DNA of 64,000 nt from the NCBI GenBank assembly GCA_016617855.1, contig JAECUM010009447.1, positions 1 to 64,000 of the forward strand. The letters are read 5' to 3'. The first letter of the stretch is position 1, and each line of letters starts with the position of its first letter. The notes under the pieces were generated by a model. It worked only from the letters and a program-made list of their open reading frames with translations. It was not told the DNA's origin and did no database searches. Shown piece after piece: positions 25,272 to 34,668 of the stretch. The DNA comes from Megalonaias nervosa. Taxonomy: Eukaryota > Mollusca > Bivalvia > Unionida > Unionidae. A program made the position numbers and the translations under genes.

Positions 25272-25936
25272 TCAACCAAACATTTTATCGAGACCAACAC
25301 GATACCTTGATCTAGGATCATGTAAATTTATCGTTATAAATCCAAACAGGGTAGCTTGGGCTTGCGCAAAGAAGTTTTTAAATTTAATTATGTCCATGTC
25401 CCCTGAACACCAAGTGTGATGAATGTTTCGTAATGTATGTGAATCAACTCCGTTAAATACAACTAAAATATTACAGTTATCTCTGATCACTTTTCGTATT
25501 TGTGTATACCGCTGGGTAACATAAATCACGTCTGTGTTTTTATGCCTACCTCGTGAAAATATCCTAGCTGGGTTTGTTTGTTTGTCCAGCATAACATCGT
25601 CGTATACAACTAAATTATTAATAAATCCATCGAGATCATCTACGGATCGAACTTCGTCAATATCGGTGATAAAATCAGCAACACCTTGTCGTCATCATAC
25701 AACGACGCTGCGTTTTCATTAAAATCCTTAAGTACTTCATAACATCGTTGATCTACGGATGGCGCCACTAAATGCAACCTATCCCATTTCATCCATCTCA
25801 TTATCAGATTAAGCAACAATTGTATTTTACCACTTCCAGATGGTCCAATTATTATCATCCTTATAGTATTTGGTAGTGCTGGATGATGTTTAGCTGGCTT
25901 ACGCGCTTGTGTCGCTGAGAAGTCAATAATATCCAT
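25272..25936 (-). pseudogene. FtsK/HerA-type genome packaging ATPase (broken)
   Basis: Would drive DNA into the capsid. The N-terminal part (25936-25640) has the P-loop IIIGPSGSGK followed by Ile where Ser or Thr is normal, so the Mg2+-binding residue is lost. A frame change near 25675 moves the reading to the second part, which has a Walker B block NLVVYDDVM (near 25600), a RGRHKNTDVIYVTQRY segment typical of the viral A32-like ATPases, and ends at 25272, right against the terminal repeat. Total length about 220 codons, usual for Polintons. The start at 25936 was chosen because the P-loop lies about 30 residues in, as in relatives. Confidence 0.85.
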
Positions 25937-25949
25937 AATAATTTATATC

Positions 25950-26075
25950 ATGGATTTATATTGTTTTCGATGTAGAGTACCCATGCCAACTGGTGGATTA
26001 ACTACAGTGACAGTTAAAAATAAAAAACGTGCTCTTACAGGTAAATGTGAGCGATGTGGCACCAAAAAAAATTAG
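25950..26075 (+). pseudogene. zinc-ribbon N-terminal part of the PLA2 gene
   Basis: A 41-codon frame with two CxxC pairs (CFRC near the start, CERCGTKK at the end). In many Polintons such a zinc ribbon precedes a phospholipase-like domain in one protein. Here the frame stops just after an A8 run at 26064-26071, and the PLA2 frame carries on from the same point in another phase, so a one-base slip there probably split one gene. It starts 13 bases after the ATPase start on the other strand, which leaves only a tiny divergent promoter. Confidence 0.65.
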
Positions 26076-26457
26076 ATTTATTTCGTCGAAAACAAAAACC
26101 GGTGGTGATATTGCTACGGCGCTATATAAATTGCCAGGAACTCCGTCTGCCAAATTCCCTGGTGAGAAACATCTGCCTGGCTATAATTACTGTGGTCCTG
26201 GAACTCGTCTCGATATCCAACTTGATAACCAGGACCAACCAAAACCTGGAGAGTATCCAATAAACGTAATTGATCAAGCGTGTCATATTCATGATGTTGC
26301 GTATAAAAGTAAAGATTTACAACAAAGGCACCTCGCAGCTGTGAAATTTATTCATGCGTTAAATTCTATACCTAATAAATCTCTCAGAGACAAACTTGCT
26401 AGCTTTCTAGTAAAATCTGCGATGAAAGGTAAACTAATGCTAGTGGCTGGTAATTAA
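26029..26457 (+). pseudogene. phospholipase A2-like virion protein (PLA2 domain)
   Basis: Contains the calcium-loop block YNYCGPGT (about 26187-26210) and the catalytic helix IDQACHIHDVAY (26269-26304), the His-Asp pair of parvovirus-type secreted PLA2 domains, which in viruses help membranes open during entry. The domain is complete and its catalytic His-Asp are present, but its natural N terminus is probably the zinc ribbon at 25950, separated by a slip in an A8 run; the ATG at 26029 is an accident of frame. The C-terminal part (about 50 residues) is a basic helix. Confidence 0.75.
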
Positions 26458-26473
26458 TCATATAACTATAATA

Positions 26474-26983
26474 ATGGAATCTGTTTATTATAGTCCAAGA
26501 GAATATTGGAGAGGTAAAACAGTGATTAGTAAACTTGCTGAAGCAGCAAAAGTCTCACGTGTTGTTGCTGCAGACTGATTAGCACGACAGGCAATATAGC
26601 AGATCTATCTACCACCACCTAAAAAAGTTCAGTACGCGTGTTTTGATGTCAGCGATCCTAATGAAGCTCATCAAGCAGATATTTTGTTTTCACCGCACGA
26701 TACTATTATAATTGGTAGACGTCTATCACGCACATACAAATACGCGTTAACTGTCACTGAAGTTGCAAGTAGGTATACAGAAGCAGAACCACTATCAACT
26801 AAAACAGCAACTGAATTTGCATCTGCGTTTGAACGAATTTATCAACGAGGACCCTTGCAATGGCCACAACTATTACAGGTTGATCCTGGCCGAGAATTTC
26901 TTGGTGCAGTATCATCGTTGATGAAGCAACATAATGCCAAAATCAAACGAGGACATACAGCAATTCATCGTGATCAGCCATGA
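26474..26983 (+). pseudogene. retroviral-type DDE integrase (broken and truncated)
   Basis: The enzyme that would insert the Polinton. From ATG 26474 the frame is MESVYYSPREYWRG..., with in-frame stops TGA 26576-26578 and TAG 26597-26599 in the region before the core; relatives have Trp at such places, so both look like G-to-A changes. The core follows with the first Asp region (FDVSDPNEAHQADILF) and the second Asp region (QVDPGREF, near 26877-26900). The reading ends right after AIHRDQ at 26981, before the catalytic Glu and the C-terminal domain, because a deletion joins it to the convergent polymerase gene. Confidence 0.82.
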
Positions 26984-28079
26984 ATGTTTCTCCTGAGCAA
27001 AGTGAGCAGCAACTGATGGAACGGTAAAACAGTTATTCAGTAATTGTTCGATAACATTATCATTCGTGTATTTTAACGCAAGATTTTTCATTTCGTTGTG
27101 GAGTGATTCTGCACGATAAATTTCTCCGCTAGGCCTTACAAACTGATCGTAATTTCCATCATCGAAACTTCTAAACAGCCAAACAAATACAGGGTCACTC
27201 TTACTAATATTTTTAATTGAATCAAATATGTAATCATTATAAAATTTAATTGTTCTCTTTCTTGGAAATATCATCACTGCTGACGTCCATGCATGCGCGT
27301 TATGATCAATAATCGCTATCGGAGCTCCCCTAGATTCATATTTCGATTTGTATAAAATCTCTCCGGTTAACGTCTTCACTGTTATTGGGAATTTTAATTT
27401 CTTTTCCAGCTCAGCAACGTCGCTGATAGACGCTCCGGTATCTTTAACTGTTTCTGCCCACGTTTTTATTTTTTTACGTCTTAGATCCGTTAAACCGTTT
27501 CCACGTATCGCTGCTGCGAAATGTTCTGTAACTCGCTCAGCTACACAATTTAAGCGAGAAAATTTCATTGGTTTGAGATCATCAACGCTAGGTTTATCAT
27601 TCAGCGGATATAACGCATAAACAACTGCAGTCACAGGATATGCTCGTTCGTAATATGGTTTGTCAACTCCGGTCAGCGTACCTGGTTTGGAATTTTTATT
27701 CAACGTGACGATGCTACTTCCAACGCTCACGCGGACAGGGTCACATTTGTCACGGATAATCCAAACGTCGTCGTCTGTCTGCACGATAAATTTTATTAGA
27801 ATAATATATCGCTGATCATCAAGGTAGTTAATGATGTTTCTTGCTCGCGAATCATTCATTTGTAGCATCGACAACATTTAATATTAGAAATGTTGACCAC
27901 GTATGAACTGCACCATCGTTGTGAAATTCCTTCTTTGCTTCGTTGACACGATTAATTATATCCTTGTTCATCAGCGCCAAATCTTGCATCGAAAAACTAA
28001 ATTTAAGTTTTGACAGTTTGTCAAGATCAAATCTAGCTCTGGAAGGCTTAATTGTGGATAATCTCGTGAATTCCCCCAT
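26981..28079 (-). pseudogene. N-terminal part of protein-primed DNA polymerase B (truncated)
   Basis: Two frames, 28079-27852 and 27877-26981, together about 370 codons. The segment with IKTLTGEILYKSKY-like and IIDHNAHAWTS-like blocks near 27260-27370 resembles, from memory, the N-terminal region of Polinton polymerases, ahead of the exonuclease. No exonuclease (DxE) or palm (YxDTDS) motif is present: the gene stops at 26981, where it meets the integrase tail on the opposite strand. A complete Polinton polymerase would be about 1000 residues, so most is missing. The first frame could instead be a separate small gene. Confidence 0.55.
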
Positions 28080-28286
28080 ATTATATTTAAGGCAAATATG
28101 TGTTTAATTAGACTTTAATTATATATATGATTCAAGCAAACAATAAATGTAATTGGTTAATGATAGGATTTACAACACCGTGTAATCGCGCATGCGTAAA
28201 CGAATTCTGTGGTTGCCACATGCAAAGTGTTTGACGTGGAAATGTAGGACCAAAACCGTGTTTACGATGCGGTGTTGGAGTCAGAG

Positions 28287-28457
28287 GAGAAATATTGAAT
28301 CTATGTTGGAGTTTGGACCGAGACAAGGAAATCCCAGTCAAGAGGTTACATCATTTGTCTCCCCACGAGGCTGGCCGAGTGGGGAGACATATAATGTAAC
28401 CCCGCGACTGGGATTTCCTTGTCTCGGTCCAAATCCCAACGTAGATTCTATTTCTCA
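28287..28457. repeat. long imperfect hairpin (inverted repeat with 12-base loop)
   Basis: Arms 28297-28366 and 28379-28448 pair at about 62 of 70 positions, with loop GAGGCTGGCCGA at 28367-28378, and weaker pairing continues outward to about 28287 and 28457. It lies between the polymerase fragment and the Crypton gene. The plus-strand open frame through it (28192-28509) is a side effect. It could be a hairpin MITE, a replication structure or a hairpin RNA source. Confidence 0.85.
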
Positions 28458-28870
28458 CCCAATATTATCATATAAAGTAAGAAAGAATACCGTTACTTGT
28501 GCAGTATAGTTCACGCGCAAATGTTTACATGCGGTGCATTAATACAAATATGTTAATGAGGAATGTGGCGTGACGTGTCATCCGAAGTACACAGTTTTTA
28601 TGCGTGAGCCAAACAAAATAACAACATGAAACGTTGCATAGTTTTCAGGTATTATCACATTTAATATATGGATGTTATATGCAACAAACAATAAATAGTT
28701 AATACTTATCACACAAAAAATGTTTCATTTTCATCAGTTCCAATTTAGAAATTTATATTGTACATAATGAGACGATACTTGGCACACATCTGTGTTGTAG
28801 TGTAGGGTAACATATACGCGATTCAAGTTACATGCAGCATGAGTGTCCGTGCTTGGGATTTTCACGGGTA
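28458..28870. other. non-coding flank between hairpin and Crypton gene
   Basis: AT-rich. A CAAACAATAAAT block near 28687-28698 echoes one at 28137-28148, so 28.14-28.69 kb may be an insertion of its own; this is weak. Confidence 0.3.
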
Positions 28871-28872
28871 AT

Positions 28873-30092
28873 TTAGATATCCGTGCCACTGTCGTATATA
28901 ATTCTCCTTTTCTTTGGAGGAGGTGAAACTGTTTGTGACATACTTGTGTTGTAATTAATATTGATTGTAAAATTACCACCCTGTATGAAAGACCCTCCAA
29001 ATACAGACCCTAGCTGATAACCATGTGATGAAGTTTCAAGTTCTCGGTTTCTTGGAAAATTTATATTTTCTGTCTTGGAAATATGGCAAGTGTTGCTATT
29101 AGTAGTGGAAGGATCAGCTACAGGAAAATTTGCTTGTGGAAAAACTTGTGGACGGATAAAAAATTCCCTCTGGCTGGTAAGTTCATTATTTGTCTTCAAA
29201 GATTGCATGCGCATGTTTGATTCAGCTGGGGCACAATGGGGATGTTTAACAAAATTAGAAGAAAGTATGTTTGACATAGCACATTTCTGGCTGTTACTAA
29301 GTTTTCTGTAGTTGTTGAGAGAGTTGGGATGTTTGTGGCCAGTGATATGTATAGCCTGAGTGTTTGGAACATTGTTTTCTAATAGTCTCTGACATAGATA
29401 TTTTCTCACACTCCAGTTTGTAATACGTTTAGAAGCCAAATCAGGCAAGTTTGCTTTCATAGCCATTTTTTTCATTAGCGAGTTCAGCTTTCGGGCACCA
29501 ACTGGTGCCCGTAAAAACCATTGCTCATTTGGCCCAGGTGCATGCACGTGAGTTACAGGGGCAAGATAAAATGGATGATCAGGGTTACAAAAATTACTTG
29601 GACGTTTGTTCATAAAAAATTTGTAGAAAGTTACAGGACATCTGTCTGGAAATAGAGGGTTAGCGTACATCCTTGGTTTTTCATTTCTTGTGTTTCTTAT
29701 ATCCTCTCCTGTCCTCGTCTTCGTCTGTCTTTCGTTAAACTCTAAATATTCTACTTCAAGTTCGCAATCTTGCTTTAATGATATGTCTCCCCACTTTATG
29801 TTTCTGTGTTCTTCTCCCCCTCCCCGTACCCCAAAGTGCAAAGTATTATTAAACCATAAAGTGTTCAGTAAACTTGACGGTGTGCTGGGACCCAAAATCG
29901 AGTATTCATACAGCTTTTTTTTGTCATCAGTTACGGCATCAGCAGTTTTGGGTTTGTTTCCTTTTCCTTTCTTCTTCAGATCTTTCTGTTTCCTTTTTAC
30001 GGCCTCTCTTGTTTGATAAAATTCAGGGCCATAAACCAAGCTGGAATTGTATCTGTTTTGTCTCAGATATCGTTCAAAACTTCCCATCATAC
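28873..30092 (-). CDS. exon 2 of the Crypton-type recombinase
   Basis: Follows TTATTATAG; carries the whole catalytic domain and a Gly/Asn-rich tail with a basic motif before the stop at 28873-28875. Confidence 0.82.
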
Positions 30093-30141
30093 CTATAATA
30101 AATAATAATAATTTATAAATAGCATTGTGCCTAGGGTAACG

Positions 30142-30184
<43 letters not shown>

Positions 30185-31015
30185 TTGTCATCCACGTTGG
30201 GAAGGGCCTATATTGCTTTATCAGTCAAGTTCTTTAATTTATAAGGTAATATACCTTTTATAACTATGAATAAATCTCTTGCTCATTACATAATACTTTT
30301 TGTGGGTAATTAGTTATTCATTCTTGCGCTCATTCAAAAATTCCTTTCTGTTTTAACAAACTGAAAGTATGTCAGTTGCGCTATTCATCATTTTATTTGC
30401 TCATACACTATTCTTTTAGTCAAAATTGTGTGTTATCTTTTAATATGTAGGCCCTTGTTTACCTCTCAATGTTGTTGGCTCGTATTCACTTCCATCATTC
30501 TGACGAACTGAAAGGAAAAATCTTGAGAGAATCTTGTTTAGGGCAGGTGCAGGCACTTCATGTATCGGACGCGTCTCACTGTTTTTCTCAAGGTATTCTT
30601 CTAGTAGTTTTATGTGTCCCAATGTTTTGCGTTTCGTATTCACATTTTCATTCACTAAAACAAAATTTTTGACAAATTGTTCGTCCACTTCTGTAAAACG
30701 GCTCTCTTTGACCGTTTCAGTGTTTTTTATTTCCACTCCTGATTTTGTTATTTTCTCCGACGAAACTTCATTCGGTTTCAGAGAAGCGTTTGCTTCATTT
30801 GTTTCCCAGTCATCAAAAAGAAAGGAAAAATCTTCTGCCTCATGCTTTGGTGAGTTTTCTGAAATTACTAGTTCATGTTTGGCATAATTTGTAAAACTTC
30901 CATCGTCAAAAAAACATACTGTATACATGGAATAGGTACTAATTGGGTGGTAAACATTTACGATTTTTCCCCTCCTACCTTTAAGAGTCAAGATGTTGCC
31001 TCGCTTGTAGTCCAT
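28873..31015 (-). CDS. Crypton-type tyrosine recombinase gene, two exons
   Basis: Exon 1 is 31015-30463 and exon 2 is 30092-28873; the intron 30462-30093 has GTAAAC donor and TTATTATAG acceptor, and joining restores one frame across a TLRG/MMGSF boundary typical of this family. Product about 590 residues. Exon 1 ends with the core-binding domain (LNKILSRFFLSVRQ). Exon 2 holds the catalytic domain: box I Arg in HFGVRGGGEEHRNIKW, Arg in NWSVRKYLCQRLLE, His in ITGHKHPNSLNNY and the Tyr nucleophile in the same block. The tail ends PPPKKRRIIYDS, a basic stretch typical of the DUF3504/ZMYM-type branch. Such enzymes cut and join DNA through a Tyr-DNA link. No stop or frameshift, in contrast to the viral genes around it. 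Could be mobile Crypton or captured gene. Confidence 0.82.
30093..30462 (-). other. intron of the Crypton-type gene
   Basis: 370 bp, GT-AG, with a (CT)n tract at 30144-30179. Confidence 0.75.
30144..30179. repeat. (CT)n microsatellite
   Basis: About 36 bp inside the recombinase intron. Confidence 0.95.
30463..31015 (-). CDS. exon 1 of the Crypton-type recombinase
   Basis: Starts MDYKRGNILTLKGRRGK at ATG 31015; an N-terminal SH3/Tudor-like beta segment, an acidic linker and a helical core-binding region. Ends in G of a Gly codon before GTAAAC. Confidence 0.8.
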
Positions 31016-31454
31016 TTTCTTTTCTTCTTATCTTAATCGTTTTATATCTACTTCTTTTTTGTATCCTATTTGTTTTTCTCCTCCAAAAACTTTTTCGTTT
31101 AATGTTCCAAAGTGTTGGCATTTGTTTTATCCGAAAATAACTCCATCACGCCAAGCATAAGACATCCATTGTTACGTCCCTTGATAAAGTAGTCCTTAGC
31201 GCGTGGACACCATGACCGAGACAACCGGACTGAGATAACCAGACTGAGATAAGAAAAGTAAGGTTAACAAAACAGCTAGATTTTTCTGTCGCATGGGTGA
31301 GAAAGACGGTTATGTGTGCAATGTGGTGGTAAAAGATACAGAGAGCTGAAACGATATTATGATAAAAAAATATCGAATCTCCCATAAAAACCGCCGAAGA
31401 CTATCTCGCCAGGTTTTCAAAATAACAATTTAGACAAATAATATTAGTATATAA
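31016..31454. other. spacer upstream of the Crypton gene
   Basis: Divergent spacer between the Crypton gene (minus) and the HNH gene (plus). It contains a short imperfect direct repeat at 31214-31256 (GACCGAGACAACCG, GACTGAGATAACCA, GACTGAGATAAG), possibly regulatory for either gene. Confidence 0.4.
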
Positions 31455-31964
31455 ATGGAGAAAAATGAGTTTGTAACACATCCCATCATCAAGAATTATG
31501 AAGCATCTCCTGATGGTACAATCAGGAATTGTCGGATGAAAAAACCAGTTGGTTTTGTTAGTAATACTGGTTATCTCATGTTTAGTGTTGGGAAAAAAAA
31601 TTATTTATCACATAGATTTGTGTTCGAATGTTTTCATGGAGTCATCGAAAACGGCTTGTGATCGATCATATTGATGGGAATCAAAAAAAATAATTATTAT
31701 TGTAACCTACAAGCTATTATGCAAAGCCAGAATTCTGTTCGTGGAAATATTGGGAAATATAGTAAATCTCCAAAAGTTGTTAAATCTGTAAATGCAAAGA
31801 CAGGCTAAGAAATAATATTTCAATCAATAAACGCGGCTGCTGAATATTTTGATATTACCCCGCGTTCGGTACAATATGTCGCTGATAATATAACCAAGTC
31901 TGCATTTTCAAATAAATATGATCAGCTAATCACGTTTAAATATCATACACATGAAGCGAGATAA
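31455..31964 (+). pseudogene. HNH homing-type endonuclease with NUMOD-like ends (broken)
   Basis: The N-terminal block IIKNYEASPDGTIRN is a NUMOD4-type segment; next comes the LSHRFVFECFHGVI strand of the HNH fold, then VIDHIDGN with the metal-binding His-Asp-His core, NLQAIMQSQNS, and a C-terminal SINAAAEYFDITPRSVQYV helix-turn-helix of NUMOD1 type. The frame that starts at 31455 stops at TGA 31659; the HNH core lies in another phase; the original phase returns after an A8 run at about 31683-31690, and a further stop TAA is at 31806-31808. Such enzymes nick DNA and are common in phages and giant viruses as selfish passengers. About 170 codons, a normal length. Confidence 0.8.
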
Positions 31965-32640
31965 CTCTGTCCTCGCTGATAGAGTAATTAAGCAGTTGTC
32001 TCGCTTGATTACATGACCGTCTCAATTTTTTTGTGTCATCGTATTTCTTATCTGCTTGATATATCTCTCCTTCCTGTGTGTTACTTCGTCCATCGTAATT
32101 TCATAAAAATAATAAATATATCGTTCATAAATTTGATGTGTAATTGTATATATATCAACTGTGTGAATCACATACAGCAGCAAGTTATTTTTAGACAGGC
32201 GCAATACATTACTATCTGACATATTCATGAAGTTGATTTATCGATCGATGTTAGTATCCTTGGCTAGCAGTACACTTCAACTCGGCAGGAATATATGTAA
32301 GATCGTAGATTTCACGATTTAATTTTATAAAATGTTTCAGAAACTGAAATAAATCCACACTACAGTTTACAATAATTGTGATTTTATTCAGTATACTGGT
32401 CGTACGTAAGTTGCCTGCTTATTCAGCATTAGGTAACCTCAACAAATCCAGGTAAGTTATTTTTAGATCTTACAGTCATCAACATCTGTTTTCCAATACA
32501 TCCGGTGGTATTTTATGTCCACGTTGTATTCAGTTAAAATGTCTGTGAAATTAAAATAAATCCACACTACAGTTTATTTAGCTGAAACGTGTGTGAAATC
32601 ACAGCTGAAAACGTGTGTAGGATTTATCACTGCAGTTTAC
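31965..32640. other. non-coding stretch in the Polinton
   Basis: Nothing coding recognised; two related blocks (AAATAAATCCACACTACAGTTTA at 32349 and 32561, parts of 23 bases) show a local duplication of about 210 bp. Confidence 0.4.
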
Positions 32641-32702
32641 CTAAGTCACCTGCGCGCTAGCAAAGGTAACTTCGTAGTAATTTCCGAACATGTACTTGTA
32701 AA

Positions 32703-32775
32703 AATGGGACTGTGGTACAGTGTTAAGAATGTTGGATTCTGATACTGAGGCCTGGGGTTCGATGCCCATGGCAGA
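32703..32775 (+). ncRNA. tRNA-like pol III promoter element (SINE head?)
   Basis: An A-box-like TGTGGTACAGTG at 32711-32722 and B box GGTTCGATGCC at 32756-32766 are spaced as in a tRNA gene. The stretch between and around them is tRNA-shaped only loosely, so a tRNA-derived SINE head is more likely than a tRNA gene. Confidence 0.5.
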
Positions 32776-32839
32776 CACATTGTCGATGGGGCGGTATGAT
32801 GCCATTTTTCTAATAATAAAATGGGGGGTTCCCCAAAGG

Positions 32840-32932
32840 ATTTCATGTACACTTCCCCACCACGTCGAACAACGTGGTGGGTGCTGTTTTGCACTCACTA
32901 CGGGGTTTGATTTGGGGGGAGGGTACATGAAA
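32840..32932. repeat. nested hairpins
   Basis: A perfect 10-bp stem CCCACCACGT (32856-32865) / ACGTGGTGGG (32872-32881) with a 6-base loop lies inside wider arms (ATTTCATGTACACTTCCCC at 32840 and its near complement ending 32932). It follows the tRNA-like element. Confidence 0.65.
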
Positions 32933-33164
32933 TTGAAAAACTTAGACTGCTCTCTGAATTCCTAATATTTCGTTTCGCACATTAGGGATTCGCCGGGGAG
33001 TGTGTCTATAGAACCCCTCAAAATTAAATAGTAGGGTGATGTAAGCTCCCTGACCTTGTGACTTTACTGAAGGGTACCCCACACAAGGACATTCAGTAAT
33101 AATGTCGCCAAAAGAAAAAGTATCACGAGGTGCCTGTGGGCCATAAGAAAAGCCTTTACAAAAA

Positions 33165-33240
33165 ACTAGGGTCGACCCAACTAGGGTCATCAACGAAAAG
33201 ACCCACAAATAAACTAGGGTCAACAACGAAAGACCCCAAA
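33165..33240. promoter_or_regulatory. three GGGTC...GACCC iteron-like sites
   Basis: CTAGGGTC occurs three times (about 33166, 33181 and 33214), each followed by GACCC. The first pair forms the perfect palindrome GGGTCGACCC (33169-33178); the other two have spacers of about 11-12 bases with a shared CAACGAAA core. This looks like a set of binding sites or small hairpins. Confidence 0.5.
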
Positions 33241-33319
33241 AACCTAGGACCTCATGAGCTTTACTGGCAATGAAGGGACCCCGTGGGATGGTAGACCGGC
33301 CATCATCGCCCCTGATTAT

Positions 33320-34665
33320 TTTTTGATTATTATTATTATTCAGAAATATTTTTATTTTTATATTAATTCTGATTCAGAAATATTTTTATTTTACTATTAT
33401 ATTATTTCTGATTCAAAAACATTTTTATTTTTATATTAATTCTGATTCAGATTTTTATTTTTATTTTTTATTATAATATTAATTCTGATTCAGAAATATT
33501 TTTATTTTTATATTAATTCTGATTCACATTTTTATTTTTATTTTTTATTATAATAATAAAATTTAATGAAAACGTCTATGAAAATTACGAACTGGCTGGG
33601 GTTATGACCCTCAAAAAAATGATGATTTTGATAAAATTTCTCGTTTTCGTTTGGTCAAAACCCCAGCAGATTTTTAAAATTAGTTCAGATTTGTCAGATT
33701 TTTTCAGTTTTATAAAATAGTTTCATGAAATACTTTTTATTATAATAATAAAATTTGATGAAATTTGTTCAGATTTCTCAGTTTAATCGTGCAAACACCC
33801 CATCAAAATATCTGAAATTTGTTCAATTTTTTCGTTTTCAGTCGTGCAAACACCCCATCAGATTTTGAGAAATTTGATCTATTTCTCAATCTTTTCATGT
33901 CAAATCCCCAGCGCATTTATGAAATTCATGCAGATTTTTCAGATTTTTTTCAGTTTTATAAAAATATTTCTAAATTTATTTTTTATTATATAAACTGAAT
34001 TCCAACAAAATTGTTAAGATTTCTCAGTTTAATTGTGCAAACACCCCATCAAAATCGATGAATTTTGTTCAAATTCCTCAATTTCAGTCATGCAAACACC
34101 CCATCAAAATCATTAAAATTTGTTCAAATTCCTCAATTTCAATCGTGCAAACACCCCATCAGATTTTAAGAAATTTGATCAATTTTCTCGTTTTCGTTGT
34201 GTCAAAGCCCAGCGCATTTATGAAATTCTCTCCGATTTGTCAGATTTATTTAGTTTTATAAAAAATATTTCTAAATTTATTTTTTATTATATAAACTGAA
34301 ATTCAGCAAAATTGTTAAGATTTCTTCGTTAAATCGTGCAAACACCCCATCAAAATCAATGAAATTTGTTCAAATTCCTCAATTTCAATCGTGCAAATAC
34401 CCCATCAGATTTTAAGAAATTTGATCAATTCTCTTTATTTAATCGTGCAAATACCCCATCACATTTGTAAAATTTATTCAGATTTGACAGATTTTTTCAG
34501 TTTTATAAAAATATTTCTAAATTTATTTTATTTTTATTATAATATTAATTCTGATTCAGAAATATTTTTATTTTTACTATTTTATTTTTAATTATTCAGA
34601 AATATTTTTATTATTATATTAATTTTGATTCAGAATTATTTTTATTTTAAATAAATATTTATTAC
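33320..34665 (+). repeat. AT-rich hierarchical tandem repeat
   Basis: Two unit types alternate. One is ATTCTGATTCAGAAATATTT with a T/A-rich tail. The other, about 53 bp, carries GTGCAAACACCCCATCA and recurs near 33789, 33841, 34034, 34087, 34141, 34334, 34387 and 34441, in groups of two or three, with a longer repeat of about 245-300 bp that also carries CAGTTTTATAAAA. It lies directly before the ORF at 34669. It might be a replication or enhancer region of the provirus, or a satellite. Confidence 0.8.
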
Positions 34666-34668
34666 ATA

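Noticed and set aside
27348..27620. 90-codon plus-strand frame in the Polinton
   Set aside because: Antisense to the polymerase fragment, which has the better coding pattern.
28192..28509. 105-codon plus-strand frame through the hairpin
   Set aside because: The frame is created by the inverted repeat; both arms read as unrelated peptides and no motif is present.
32703..32775. A functional tRNA gene
   Set aside because: Only the internal promoter boxes fit; I could not form a proper acceptor stem, so a SINE head is more likely.
33320..34665. CRISPR-like array
   Set aside because: Spacing and units vary, spacers are not unique, and the host is eukaryotic.
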